A stretch of DNA of 64,000 nucleotides from assembly GCF_040499845.1 (NCBI RefSeq), contig NZ_CP159342.1:2356001-2420000 (forward strand), written 5' to 3'. Each line of letters opens with the position of its first letter. Positions within the stretch are counted from its first letter, which is position 1. This stretch comes from Micromonospora sp. CCTCC AA 2012012. Lineage in GTDB: Bacteria > Actinomycetota > Actinomycetes > Mycobacteriales > Micromonosporaceae. The notes under the pieces are model-generated. The model did no database searches. It saw only the letters and a program-made list of their open reading frames with translations, and was not told the origin of the DNA. The translations under genes were made by a program, and so were the position numbers. Shown here piece after piece: positions 51,290 through 60,067 of the stretch.

Positions 51290-51442
51290 CAGACGGCTCC
51301 CTTCCCCGCGCGGTTCCCCACCGCTGGGCCGTCCGCGCCGCCACCCACCGTCCGTGGCCGGGGCGTCCGCGGTCCCACCATCTTCTGTCTAGCAGATGAA
51401 ATCCGCGCGCCTTCACATTTGAAACTTTGTCCCGGTCGGGGG

Positions 51443-52231
51443 TCAGCCCGTCCGCCCGGTGCCGGTCCGGTGGGTCGGGGCGGCCGGGCTCGGCACGGCC
51501 GTCGGCCCGGGCGACCGGGTGTTCCTGGCGTCGGGTGAGGGCTTGGGCGAGGCCGCCGGCACCAGCCGCAGGCAGTACGCCTCGATCCGGTCGGCGCCGC
51601 CGGCGGCGGTCACCAGGTCGGCGTAGGCCGGCGTCTTCAGCGCCTTCGCGCGCTGCGCGGCCGGCTTGGCCTGGTACGACCGGCACAGCCCGGTCAGCTG
51701 GGTGACGCCGGCCGGCCGGTCGGGACGACCGGTGGCGCCGCCGGGAGCGTCGCCGGGCGTGGCGCCGGTCGGGGTGGGCGCCACGGAAGGAGTCGCGCCG
51801 CCCTCGGTGGGGGTGCCACTCCCGCTGTGCGACGGCGAACCGTCGACACCGGGGCCGGAGCTGGCCGGGGTCGCCGGTGCCGGCGGGGTGGCCGGTTGTT
51901 CCGGCCGGTCGAGGCTGACCGTGGCGAAGGCGATGCCGGCGGTGGCGGTGGCGGCGAGCCCGGCCACCCAGGCGACGGCGCCGATCCGTACCCCGTGCCG
52001 GCGGGGCGCGCGGGCCGGTGCGGGTGCCGGGTGCGCCCGGGCCGCCCGGAACGCGGCGAGGGCCTGCTCCTCCCCGGAGAGTTCACCCGGGTTGGCGGGG
52101 GCGGCGGCAGCGGCGAGCAGCCGGACGAGCGGGTCGGCGTCCCGGGTGGGGGGACGGCCGTCCCGGATCCCGTCCAGCAGACGCTCGGACTCCGCCCGGT
52201 CGGCGGACCCGGCGGACCGGCGAAACCTCAT
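51443..52231 (-). CDS. Single-pass membrane protein paired with an ECF sigma factor
   Basis: 262 aa from ATG 52231 (GAGGGGA upstream); a GTG at 52246 is less well placed. Cytoplasmic N-terminal part (about 1-80) with Arg/Glu-rich helices, one membrane helix (about 85-105), then a Pro/Ser/Thr-rich outer linker and a small C-terminal domain with two Cys (GLCRSYQ and AYCLRLV). It follows the sigma gene by 16 bases. An anti-sigma role is likely from position, but there is no HxxxCxxC zinc motif. Confidence 0.75.
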   Translation of the reverse strand: MRFRRSAGSADRAESERLLDGIRDGRPPTRDADPLVRLLAAAAAPANPGELSGEEQALAAFRAARAHPAPAPARAPRRHGVRIGAVAWVAGLAATATAGIAFATVSLDRPEQPATPPAPATPASSGPGVDGSPSHSGSGTPTEGGATPSVAPTPTGATPGDAPGGATGRPDRPAGVTQLTGLCRSYQAKPAAQRAKALKTPAYADLVTAAGGADRIEAYCLRLVPAASPKPSPDARNTRSPGPTAVPSPAAPTHRTGTGRTG

Positions 52232-52247
52232 CCAGATTCCCCTCACG

Positions 52248-52889
52248 TCATCCGTCCGCCGGCTCGGCGTGCGGCGCGTTCGGCGCCGAGGTGCCCCGAC
52301 CGGTACGGGGGCGCGGTGGGGTGGCGCCCCCGGCCCGGCCCGACGGTTGGCTGATGTCGGAACGTTCCAGCATGGCGGCGAGCCGACGCAGCCCCCGGTG
52401 CGCGGCGGTGCGCACGGCTCCGGGCCGCTTGCCGAGCACCCGCCCGGCGGTCTCCGCGTCGAGCCCGATGACCGCGCGCAGCAGGACCGCCTCGGCCTCG
52501 CGGGGCGGCAGGGTGGCGATCAGCGCCAGCGCCGACTCGGTGCCGATCGTCTCGCCGGCCCGCTCGGCGGTGTCCGCGTCCCCGGCCAGTTCGCTGAGCG
52601 CCTGGACGGGCACCGGCAGGGACGGACGGCGACGCTGCCGGCGCAGGTGGTCCATCGCCCGGTTCCGCGCGATCGTCACCGTCCAGGCCCGGAACTCGCC
52701 GCCGGTGAAGCTGGGCAGGTCACGGGAGATCTGCAACCAGGTCTCCGAGGCGACGTCCTCGGCGTCCGCCCCGACCAGGGCGGTGAGATAACGCAGCAGG
52801 CCCGGCTGGAGGCTGCGGTAGAGGACACGGAAGGCCTGCTCGTCGCCGGCCTGCGCCGCGGCGACGAGCTCGCTCAGCTCACCGGTCAT
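52248..52889 (-). CDS. ECF RNA polymerase sigma factor
   Basis: 213 aa from ATG 52889. Region 2 with DAEDVASETWLQISRDLPSF and FRAWTVTIARNRAMDHLRRQ, and region 4 helix-turn-helix (LPPREAEAVLLRAVIGLDAETAGRVLG, then VRTAAHRGLRRLA). A basic Pro-rich tail follows. It directs transcription of a small regulon and is probably held by the membrane protein encoded next. Divergent from the Ser/Thr kinase gene. Confidence 0.9.
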   Translation of the reverse strand: MTGELSELVAAAQAGDEQAFRVLYRSLQPGLLRYLTALVGADAEDVASETWLQISRDLPSFTGGEFRAWTVTIARNRAMDHLRRQRRRPSLPVPVQALSELAGDADTAERAGETIGTESALALIATLPPREAEAVLLRAVIGLDAETAGRVLGKRPGAVRTAAHRGLRRLAAMLERSDISQPSGRAGGATPPRPRTGRGTSAPNAPHAEPADG

Positions 52890-53411
52890 GGACCCGCCGT
52901 TCCCGCCGTCGAAGGTTCTGCGGCCCGGCCCACGCCGGGGCCGGCACACCGGACCTCCACCCGCACCATCAGCCCCCCGCTGACCCGATCACGCCCGACG
53001 CCGGGGCGCATCAGGCGCTCGGACACCTGCCGCGAAGTACGGCCGTCGGCGGACATACCGTACCGGCGCCATGGGCTGGGCCGGAGCCGGGCTAACGCTA
53101 GGAGTGGTCCGGGGGGGTGGGCAAGACGCCGTTCGGACCGGCAAGAGTGAGAAATGTCTAACACCGGACACGGCGCGCCGGCGTAACGCGGCCGGGGGGT
53201 CTGGCGCTGCGTGGCCCGTCGGGGACCGGGAGGGACCGGACGGACGAAGCGTTCCACGCTCATACCTGGCTCATCGTACCCGGGCCGTCACCCTCAGCCG
53301 TTCGGCGGCGAGCCGGGTGACCGTTCGGCCGGACGGGGCAGAGCCGACCGCCGTCCGGGTGGAGGGAGATCGCCGGAAATACTTCGCGGCCGCACTGGGT
53401 ACGGTATTGGG
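52890..53411. other. 522-base intergenic region without a gene
   Basis: Separates the sigma factor from the kinase. No coding region with typical codon use is visible. It contains GGTACGGTAT in both directions: minus strand at 53064-53055, facing the sigma gene, and plus strand at 53398-53407, just before the kinase start. These could be promoter -10 elements. Otherwise nothing recognisable. Confidence 0.5.
53398..53411 (+). promoter_or_regulatory. Candidate -10 element of a leaderless kinase mRNA
   Basis: TACGGT at 53400-53405 matches the TAnnnT pattern, and the GTG start codon at 53412 lies seven bases after it, where transcription would begin. No Shine-Dalgarno is present. Confidence 0.45.
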
Positions 53412-54818
53412 GTGTTGTCATCGGAGGTCCTCCTCAGCGGTCGGTACCGCCTGGACGAACGTGTCGCCACCGGCGGCATGGGCGACGTCTGGCGTGCCAC
53501 GGACCAGGTCCTCGGCCGTCAGGTCGCGGTGAAGGTCCTGCTGCCGGCGCTGGTGTCCGACCCTGACTTCATCGCCCGGTTCCGCGCCGAGGCGCGGATC
53601 ATGGCGTCCCTGCGGAACCCGGGCATCGTCCAGGTGTTCGACAGCGGCGAGGACGAGCTGCCCGACGGCAGCCACGCCGACTACCTGGTGATGGAGTTCG
53701 TCGAGGGTGAGCCGCTCTCCCGGCGGATCGAGGCCGCGGGCCAGCTCGACGTCGCCGAGACCATGTCAGTCGTGGCACAGGTGGCCCAGGCCCTGCACGC
53801 GGCGCACGCCCGGGGCATCGTCCACCGCGACGTCAAGCCGAGCAACCTGCTGGTGCAGGAGGACGGCACCGTGGTGCTGGTCGACTTCGGGGTGGCTCGG
53901 TCGACCAATGTGACGAGCATCACCAGCGCGAACGCGGTGCCCGGCACCGCCCTCTACATGGCCCCCGAGCAGGCGGCCGGTCGTCCCGTCTCCGGGGCGA
54001 CCGACATTTACGCCCTCGGCGCGGTCGCCTACTGCTGCCTCACCGGCGGGCCGCCCTTCACCGGCGACAACCCGCTCCAGGTCGCCGTGCGGCACCTGGA
54101 CGACGAACCGCCGGAGCTGCCGCACGACATCCCCGAGCCGGTCCGCGCCCTGGTCGCCCGCGCCCTCGCCAAGGACCCGGCCGACCGCTTCGCCACCGGC
54201 GCGGCGATGGCCGACGCGGCCCGGGCCACCGTCGGCGAGTCGCCGACGGCGATGGTGCCGATGAGCCTGCGCCGCCCGAACGGCGGCGCCGCCATGGCGG
54301 GCACCACCCGCGACGACCTGGCCGTCGCACCGGCGGCGACGGTCGCGCCGGCCAGCCGGCGCGGACGCCGCGGCACCCTGGTCGGCGCGCTCGCGGCGGT
54401 GCTGGTGGCGCTGACCGCGCTCGGCGCCGCGCTCGCCACCACCGGTGCCGCCGAGGCCCCGGCGACCACCGTCGAGACCACCAGGCCCGCGGTGGCACCG
54501 AGCAACAAGCCCGGCGAGGCGCCGGCCGCGACCGAGGCCGCGCCCCCCACCGACCAGAACGGGCGCACCTACCGGCCGAGCCAGCCGGGCAACCGACCCT
54601 CCGCGTCCGCCTCCGTGACGCCGAGCCCGGTCCCGAGCGCGACGGCCGCCGACCCGGTGCCGTCGAGCAGCCCGTCCACGACGACGCCCGCCAACCCGGT
54701 GCCGACCACCCAGAGCACCCCGCCGGACCCGGTGCCGACCACCCAGAGCACCCCGCCCGACCCGCCGCCGACGACGGAGAGCACCCCGCCGAATCCGCCG
54801 CCGGCCGGCACCACCTGA
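53412..54818 (+). CDS. Ser/Thr protein kinase, PknB-like without PASTA
   Basis: 468 aa from GTG 53412. Kinase domain about 10-270: glycine loop VATGGMGDVW, VAVKVL, catalytic HRDVKPSNLL, DFGVARS and GTALYMAPEQA. One membrane helix (about 317-339). The outer part has no PASTA repeats but is a Pro/Ser/Thr-rich tail ending in repeats of TTQSTPPDPVP. It phosphorylates proteins inside the cell in response to an outer or membrane cue. Probably leaderless. The long low-complexity tail may span the wall. Confidence 0.92.
   Translation: MLSSEVLLSGRYRLDERVATGGMGDVWRATDQVLGRQVAVKVLLPALVSDPDFIARFRAEARIMASLRNPGIVQVFDSGEDELPDGSHADYLVMEFVEGEPLSRRIEAAGQLDVAETMSVVAQVAQALHAAHARGIVHRDVKPSNLLVQEDGTVVLVDFGVARSTNVTSITSANAVPGTALYMAPEQAAGRPVSGATDIYALGAVAYCCLTGGPPFTGDNPLQVAVRHLDDEPPELPHDIPEPVRALVARALAKDPADRFATGAAMADAARATVGESPTAMVPMSLRRPNGGAAMAGTTRDDLAVAPAATVAPASRRGRRGTLVGALAAVLVALTALGAALATTGAAEAPATTVETTRPAVAPSNKPGEAPAATEAAPPTDQNGRTYRPSQPGNRPSASASVTPSPVPSATAADPVPSSSPSTTTPANPVPTTQSTPPDPVPTTQSTPPDPPPTTESTPPNPPPAGTT
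54696..54794 (+). repeat. 33-bp coding tandem repeat in the kinase tail
   Basis: Units starting at 54696, 54729 and 54762 encode PVPTTQSTPPD. The first two are nearly identical; the third is degenerate. Confidence 0.8.
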
Positions 54819-54828
54819 GTCGAACGGC

Positions 54829-54867
54829 ACTGCGCTCCGGTCCCCCCGCGGGGGACCGGAGCGCAGT
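54829..54867. terminator. Strong hairpin terminator
   Basis: 18-bp perfect arms (ACTGCGCTCCGGTCCCCC and its complement) around CGC, eleven bases after the kinase stop. Confidence 0.85.
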
Positions 54868-54947
54868 CGTCCTCCCGGCATTCCACCGGAACGCGCAGAC
54901 CTGAGCCGGTGACCGGACCCGTGACGGGACCGGGCCGCCGGAAGGGT

Positions 54948-55427
54948 TCAGCCGGTGGGCCGCTCGACGGTGAACATGAAGCAGCCGTACACCACGTTGC
55001 GGCTGTGCAGCCGCCACACGGCCGGGTCCGCGAAGAGTTCGGCGATGACCGCCTCCGGGTCGGTCCCGTCGTGCAGCCGGCCGCCGTGGATGCGGCCCCG
55101 CCGGTCGTACGCCCGCAGCACCTGGGGCCGTCCCCGCCAGCCGGTCGGACAACGGTCCGTACGGTCCGGACCGGGACAGTCGGCGTCGTGCGCGAAGATC
55201 GGCCCGACCTCCCGGTACGGCCCGGCCGGCAGCGGTGGGGCGTAGCCGAAGAGCAGCAGCGGCTCGCCCGGCACGGCGTCCCGCAGGCAGCAGCGCAGCG
55301 GCTCCCCGCCCTCGGCGGTCGTGCGTTCGACCGGTTGGCCGGCGACGTCGTGGCCGGTGCGCCGCACCTCGGCCAGCACGTCGGACGGCAGCGCACCGAT
55401 CCGGTACGTGGGATGTGTGGTCGTCAT
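54948..55427 (-). CDS. DUF1203 family protein
   Basis: 159 aa from ATG 55427; the open frame continues upstream without support. Family features: RCCLRDAVPGEPLLLFGY, GPYREVGPIFAH, VLRAYDRRGRI and the C-terminal NVVYGCFMFTVER. Soluble, cytoplasmic, function unknown. Confidence 0.85.
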   Translation of the reverse strand: MTTTHPTYRIGALPSDVLAEVRRTGHDVAGQPVERTTAEGGEPLRCCLRDAVPGEPLLLFGYAPPLPAGPYREVGPIFAHDADCPGPDRTDRCPTGWRGRPQVLRAYDRRGRIHGGRLHDGTDPEAVIAELFADPAVWRLHSRNVVYGCFMFTVERPTG

Positions 55428-55510
55428 CGGCCCAGCCTGGCCGGTGGTGGCCCCGGATGCTGGCGGCGATCGGACGTGGCGCTGCCGGCGAGGCGGCCGA
55501 CCGGCGCGGG

Positions 55511-56335
55511 TCAGCGGCGGGAGACCGCGATCTGGAGTTCGGTCACGCCCTTCTCCGGCTCGTCGGGGCAGTAGTCGAGATAGACCTCGCGGGCGTAGCC
55601 GTCGGCGCGGTACCCGTTCTCCTCGATCCACCGGGCGAGGACCTGCATGCTCCGGTCCACCTCGTCCATCGACCCGTGATGCACGACGGTCGCCGCGGCC
55701 GGGACCGCCGGCAGGTCGACGACGGCGACGTCGCGCGCCGCCGACGGGTCCACGGCGACGGTGACCCCGGCGTGCACGACCACCGCGTCCCCGTCGCCCG
55801 TCGGCTCGTACCGGGCAATGGTCGGCCCGGCGGGCGGAACGTGGGCGTTCGCCAGCCGGCGGAACAGCTCCGGGTAGAGCGGCTGGATCACCGGGCTGAT
55901 GTCCGGTGCGTCGTAACCGGCGGCCACGGCCGTCAGCTCCGCGACCCGGACCGGTGCGATCTCCTTGAGTACGACATCCTCGGTGGTCATCCGACCCTCC
56001 GTCTCGATCATGCGGAGTCTCGCCTCGATCCCGGCCAGCCGGGCGGTGTCCGCCGCGACCCGCGCGGCCAACTCGGCGCGGCGCAGTCGCAGCATGCCGC
56101 GCAGCTCGCCGACGTCGACCGCGTCGTCGACGACGGCCCGCACCTGCTCCAGGGTGAGCCCCAGCTCCTTGAGGGCGATCACCCGGTTGAGCCGGCGCAG
56201 CTGGTCGGCCCGGTAGTACCGGTAGCCGGTGAACGGGTCGACGGCGGCCGGGGGCAGCAGCCCGATGCCGTCGTAGTGACGCAGCATCCGGACCGACACC
56301 CGGCCGAGCCTGGCGAATTCTCCGATGGTGAACAT
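55511..56335 (-). CDS. MerR-family regulator with GyrI-like effector domain
   Basis: 274 aa from ATG 56335. N-terminal MerR winged helix (MFTIGEFARLGRVSVRMLRHYD, GYRYY), a coiled-coil dimer helix (about 80-120), and a C-terminal GyrI/SOUL-like domain (about 125-274) that in relatives binds bulky cationic drugs (BmrR, TipAL type). Its own promoter carries a palindrome in a 19-base spacer, so it is probably autoregulated. No drug exporter is adjacent. Confidence 0.9.
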   Translation of the reverse strand: MFTIGEFARLGRVSVRMLRHYDGIGLLPPAAVDPFTGYRYYRADQLRRLNRVIALKELGLTLEQVRAVVDDAVDVGELRGMLRLRRAELAARVAADTARLAGIEARLRMIETEGRMTTEDVVLKEIAPVRVAELTAVAAGYDAPDISPVIQPLYPELFRRLANAHVPPAGPTIARYEPTGDGDAVVVHAGVTVAVDPSAARDVAVVDLPAVPAAATVVHHGSMDEVDRSMQVLARWIEENGYRADGYAREVYLDYCPDEPEKGVTELQIAVSRR

Positions 56336-56344
56336 GGCCCCCTC

Positions 56345-56375
56345 ACGCTCGCCCCTGACACGGTGTCAGAGTCAA
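56345..56375 (-). promoter_or_regulatory. MerR-type promoter with operator in a 19-bp spacer
   Basis: On the minus strand, -35 TTGACT (56375-56370), 19-base spacer and -10 GAGCGT (56350-56345). The spacer holds the perfect inverted repeat CTGACAC/GTGTCAG around one base (56355-56369). The overlong spacer with a central dyad is the hallmark of MerR-activated promoters. The start codon lies 10 bases beyond the -10. Confidence 0.75.
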
Positions 56376-56399
56376 GCGGCCGGAACCACACCCCGCCCC

Positions 56400-58001
56400 T
56401 CAGCGCGCCGGGGCGCGTCGGCCGGCCCGCGGCCCGACCAGCCGGCGGACGACCGGAGCGGCGTTCCACCGGGCCGCGCCGACCAGGTCCCGGGCGTGCT
56501 CCAGCACGGTGTAGTCGGGGCGGGCCAGCCCGTCGGCGATCGCCCGGTCCAGGTCGTTGCCGCAGCGGGTGAGCACGCTGTCGAAGTCCCGGCGGACCGG
56601 TTCCAGCAGGTCGTAGCCGAAGGAGCGGTGGATCCGGGCGAAGAGCGGCTTGTAGAGCCGGGCCCGCTCGTGCAACCCCGAGGAGTACGACATCGGGTTC
56701 TTCGGCCGGCGCAGGACGTAGTCGGGCAGCACGTCGGCGAAGGCCCGTCGGACGATCCACTTCTCCTGCCCGTCGCGCATCTTCAACGCCAGCGGCAGCC
56801 GCATGGCCAGCTCCACCACGCTCAGGTCGAGGAACGGCACCCGGGCCTCCACCCCGTGGTCCATGCTGGCCCGGTCCACCCGCTGCAACTCCGTACGACA
56901 GAGGTTGCGGATCTTGTGGAGGAAGAGCCGGCGGGACCGCTCGGGCCCGACCTCGTGGTACATCGGGTAGCCGCCGAAGAGCTCGTCCGAGCCGTCGCCG
57001 GTGAGGACGACCTTGACCCCCAGCTCGCGCAGCCGCCGGAAGATCGGCACGGAGACCACGGCGTTGATGATGTCGCCGTACTCGGTCAGCTCGGAGATCC
57101 GGATCGCCTCCCGCACGTCGGCCAGCCGGACGTCGCGCGGGCGCAGCTCCACCACCTCGTGCGGCACCCCGAGGTCGGCGGCGAGCCGCCGCGCGTACGC
57201 CACGTCCGGGCTCTCCGGCACGCCGACGGTGATCGCCACGCAGTCCGGGTGCATCTGCTGCACGTGCAGCAGGGCGAGCGAGCTGTCCAGCCCGCCGGAG
57301 AGCACCACCCCCACCGGCAGGTCGGTGTCCACCCGCATCCGGATGCTGTCGGTGAGGGCGGCGCGGACGAGCAGGGCGGCCTCGTCCGGGTCGTCGATGA
57401 CCGGCAGCCCCGCGCCGAGCGTGAGCAGGTCGACGTGCGGGCGCAGCCGGACCGGGCCGTCCGGATCGGCCCAGCCGTGGTGCCCGGGCGGCACCTCGCT
57501 GATCGGCGCCCCGTGCCCGACCAGCGCCTTCACCTCGGAGGCGAGGTGCAGGCAGCCGGGGCTGCGGGACCAGTAGAGCGGCTTGACCCCGAGCGGGTCA
57601 CGGGCCAGGTAGGCCCGGCCGGTGGCCCGCTCGACCACGGCGAAGGCGTACTCGCCGCGCAGCCGGCGCACCGCGTCCTCACCCCAGATCAGGTACGCGG
57701 CGAGCACCACCTCGGTGTCGCTGGTGCTGCGGAAGGCGTACCCGAGCCGCGTCAGCTCCGCGCGCAGCTCATGGTGGTTGAAGACCTCGCCGTTGTAGCA
57801 GAGCAGGTGCCGCTCGTCGGCCGACACCCACGGCTGCACCGCCCGGTCCCGGTCCACGATCCGCAGCCGCCGCACCCCGGCGAGCAGGCCGTTCTCCTGC
57901 CGGGTCTCGGTCACCTCACCCCGGGGGGCGAGCACGGCCAGCATCCGGCGGAAGGTGGCCGGGTCCGCCTCCGGGCCGATGCTCAACGCGATCCCGCACA
58001 T
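56400..58001 (-). CDS. Glutamine-dependent asparagine synthetase-type amidotransferase
   Basis: 533 aa from ATG 58001. MCGIALS gives the amidotransferase nucleophile Cys2; YNGEVFNH and TSDTEV complete that domain. The synthetase domain has the ATP loop LSGGLDSS and TGDGSDELFGGYPMY. The reaction is glutamine-dependent amidation of an acyl-adenylate. It could be Asn synthesis or, as for LtsA/AsnB relatives, amidation of diaminopimelate in peptidoglycan. The gene starts two bases after an M15-like gene stop, which favours a wall role (inference). Confidence 0.88.
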   Translation of the reverse strand: MCGIALSIGPEADPATFRRMLAVLAPRGEVTETRQENGLLAGVRRLRIVDRDRAVQPWVSADERHLLCYNGEVFNHHELRAELTRLGYAFRSTSDTEVVLAAYLIWGEDAVRRLRGEYAFAVVERATGRAYLARDPLGVKPLYWSRSPGCLHLASEVKALVGHGAPISEVPPGHHGWADPDGPVRLRPHVDLLTLGAGLPVIDDPDEAALLVRAALTDSIRMRVDTDLPVGVVLSGGLDSSLALLHVQQMHPDCVAITVGVPESPDVAYARRLAADLGVPHEVVELRPRDVRLADVREAIRISELTEYGDIINAVVSVPIFRRLRELGVKVVLTGDGSDELFGGYPMYHEVGPERSRRLFLHKIRNLCRTELQRVDRASMDHGVEARVPFLDLSVVELAMRLPLALKMRDGQEKWIVRRAFADVLPDYVLRRPKNPMSYSSGLHERARLYKPLFARIHRSFGYDLLEPVRRDFDSVLTRCGNDLDRAIADGLARPDYTVLEHARDLVGAARWNAAPVVRRLVGPRAGRRAPAR

Positions 58002-58003
58002 TC

Positions 58004-58960
58004 TCAGATCCCCATCTCGGCCTCGTACGCCCGGCGCAGGCGGCGCCGCGCGGCGGGGGCCAGGCAGATGTGCCACGCCTGCCCCTCGTCCACCACGTTG
58101 ATCTCACCGGCGGCCTGCCGGTCGAGCAGCAGCCGGGCCAGCGTCTCCCGGGCCCCGAAGCGGGCGAACCAGGCCATCTCCAGGTCGGCCGCCCAGCCGA
58201 GGCAGTGTCCGCTGGGCACCATGGCGGCGTAGCCGAGGCGGCGCAGCCGGTACTGGTGCTCGGCGCTGCGGACCAGGCTGGTCACCCAGAGCGGCGGCGT
58301 GCCGCGCGGGGCGGCCAGGGCGAACTCGCGGCCGAGGTCGTTGAGGAGCGCGACGACCTCCCGGCGGGCCCGGCGGAACATCAGCCCGGCGGTGCGCGGC
58401 GTGGCGTCCGGCAGGACCCGGCGACGCACCGCGCGCCAGCCCCGGTGCAGGACGCCGGTCGGCTGCTCCAGATAGCGGAAGCGGAGCAGGTCACGGCGGC
58501 GCAGCCACTCCAGGTCGACCAGGTCGGTGCTGCCGTTGACCTGCGCATCGGTGGCGAAGGTGGGGACGTCCCGCCACCACATCACGTCGATCCGGGAGAG
58601 CAGGTAGATCCGGACCAGGGCGGTCAGGTCGGCGGCCGAGCTGCGCGCGTTGGGCTGGTAGCGGGCCACCTCCAGCAGCAGCGTCTCCCGGGCACCGACG
58701 AAACCCTGCGGGGTGGCGTCCAGGACGGCGGCGATCGCCGGTTCCCGCAGCCGCTGGTCCAGCAGCACCTGCCGGGCCCGGGTGGACGGCGCGTCGGCCA
58801 GCGCACCGACCTCGACCAGCAGCTCGGTCACCGCCGCCCGGTACGCCGCCGGGTCGGGTTCCGGCGGCCGACTGCCGGCGGTGGGCAGGCGGCGGGCGGG
58901 GGCGGCGGGCGCGACCGCGGGCCCCGGCTGCTGGCCTGGGCTTCGGCTGGGTACTCGCAT
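58004..58960 (-). CDS. M15-like (DUF5715-type) protein, altered active site
   Basis: 318 aa from ATG 58960 (GAGAGGGGG upstream). N-terminal 40 residues Pro/Ala-rich. The C-terminal third has the M15 peptidase pattern: VTSLVRSAEHQYRLRRLGY, SGHCLGWAADLE (His252 and Asp259, correct spacing) and a final AWH (His297). The residue three before the last His, normally the catalytic Glu, is Gln294, though Glu292 is near. Zn-binding D,D-peptidase fold is inferred; activity is uncertain. No clear signal peptide. Co-transcribed with the amidotransferase. Confidence 0.75.
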   Translation of the reverse strand: MRVPSRSPGQQPGPAVAPAAPARRLPTAGSRPPEPDPAAYRAAVTELLVEVGALADAPSTRARQVLLDQRLREPAIAAVLDATPQGFVGARETLLLEVARYQPNARSSAADLTALVRIYLLSRIDVMWWRDVPTFATDAQVNGSTDLVDLEWLRRRDLLRFRYLEQPTGVLHRGWRAVRRRVLPDATPRTAGLMFRRARREVVALLNDLGREFALAAPRGTPPLWVTSLVRSAEHQYRLRRLGYAAMVPSGHCLGWAADLEMAWFARFGARETLARLLLDRQAAGEINVVDEGQAWHICLAPAARRRLRRAYEAEMGI

Positions 58961-59068
58961 GGTCGGCCCCCTCTCCGGGCAGGACACGGCGTGCTGAACC
59001 TGAAACACACCGTAAGCACCAGGACGGGCTGATCCCTGAACAATCCTCCTATCTCCCTCGAAGGAGCC

Positions 59069-59872
59069 TCAACGGGCGCGGCTGACCCCGAACCACCCGC
59101 TCCACTCCTGCACCCGCGCGTACGACGGCACGGTCACCGGGCCGGCGTCCCGGCCGCTCCGGAGGGCGTCGGCGACGTCGAGCGCCGCGCCGAGAGCGGC
59201 CCGGAACAGCAGGGATCCCGTACTTACCCGGGCCACCCCGAGGCGACCCAGTTCGCGCAGCCCCGGCCCGCCCGACCGGTGGAGCACGTTCAGCGGCACA
59301 CCGGCCTCGGCGACCAGCAGCCCGAGCGTGTCGTCCGGGGCGGCGGGCACGAAGACGCCGTCCGCCCCCGCCGCCCGGTACGCCCGCACCCGGCCCACCG
59401 CCTCCGCCAGCGGCTCGGGCACCCCCAGCCACCAGGCATCCGTGCGCGCGTTGACGAAGAGCCCCGGCACGGCCGCCCGGACGGCGGCGATCTTCGCGAC
59501 GGTCCGCCCGACCGGCTCCAGGGTGCCGTCGGGCCGGCCGTCCTCCAGGTTGATCCCGACCACGCCGAGCGCGGCCAGCTCGGCGACGTACTCCGCCACG
59601 GCGGACGGCTCGTCGGCGAAGCCGCCCTCCACGTCCACGGTGAGCAGCACCGGCAGCGGCCGGAGCCGGTGCGCCAGGGCCAGGTTCTCCGCCCGGGTGG
59701 CCGCCGCGCCGTCCGGCTTGCCGGCACTCGCGGCCACCCCGAGGCTGGTGGTGCCGATCGCCGGGTGGCCCTGCCCGGCCAGCGCGGCGGCGGAGGCGTC
59801 CCACGCGTTGGGCAGCAGCAGTGGGACGTCGGCGTGGTGCAGGGCGTGGAACGCGGCGTACCGGTCGCTCAT
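59069..59872 (-). CDS. Isocitrate lyase/PEP-mutase superfamily enzyme
   Basis: 267 aa from ATG 59872; upstream extension to 60025 is rejected. Family pattern: LLPNAWDASAAALAG, TTSLGVAAS, TVDVEGGFAD, VGINLEDG and VNARTDAW. The usual KKCGH lyase motif is absent, so it is a phosphonomutase or carboxy-PEP-mutase-like member. Cytoplasmic C-C or C-P bond enzyme using Mg2+; substrate unknown. Confidence 0.85.
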   Translation of the reverse strand: MSDRYAAFHALHHADVPLLLPNAWDASAAALAGQGHPAIGTTSLGVAASAGKPDGAAATRAENLALAHRLRPLPVLLTVDVEGGFADEPSAVAEYVAELAALGVVGINLEDGRPDGTLEPVGRTVAKIAAVRAAVPGLFVNARTDAWWLGVPEPLAEAVGRVRAYRAAGADGVFVPAAPDDTLGLLVAEAGVPLNVLHRSGGPGLRELGRLGVARVSTGSLLFRAALGAALDVADALRSGRDAGPVTVPSYARVQEWSGWFGVSRAR

Positions 59873-60067
59873 CGGGTGCCCGTCCCGGTCGGCGTGGGGA
59901 CGTGCGGTCCCGGGGCGGGCGGGGCGAGCATCGGCCGACTCATGACCCGACGCTATGTCGCCGACCCTTCGGCCCCCGCCGAACCGTCCCGAGGGGGTGC
60001 CGCCCCACCGGGTCGGCACCGCCACGTCGCGGACCCGAAGTGATCACGCAAAGGCCCCGGCGGCGGG

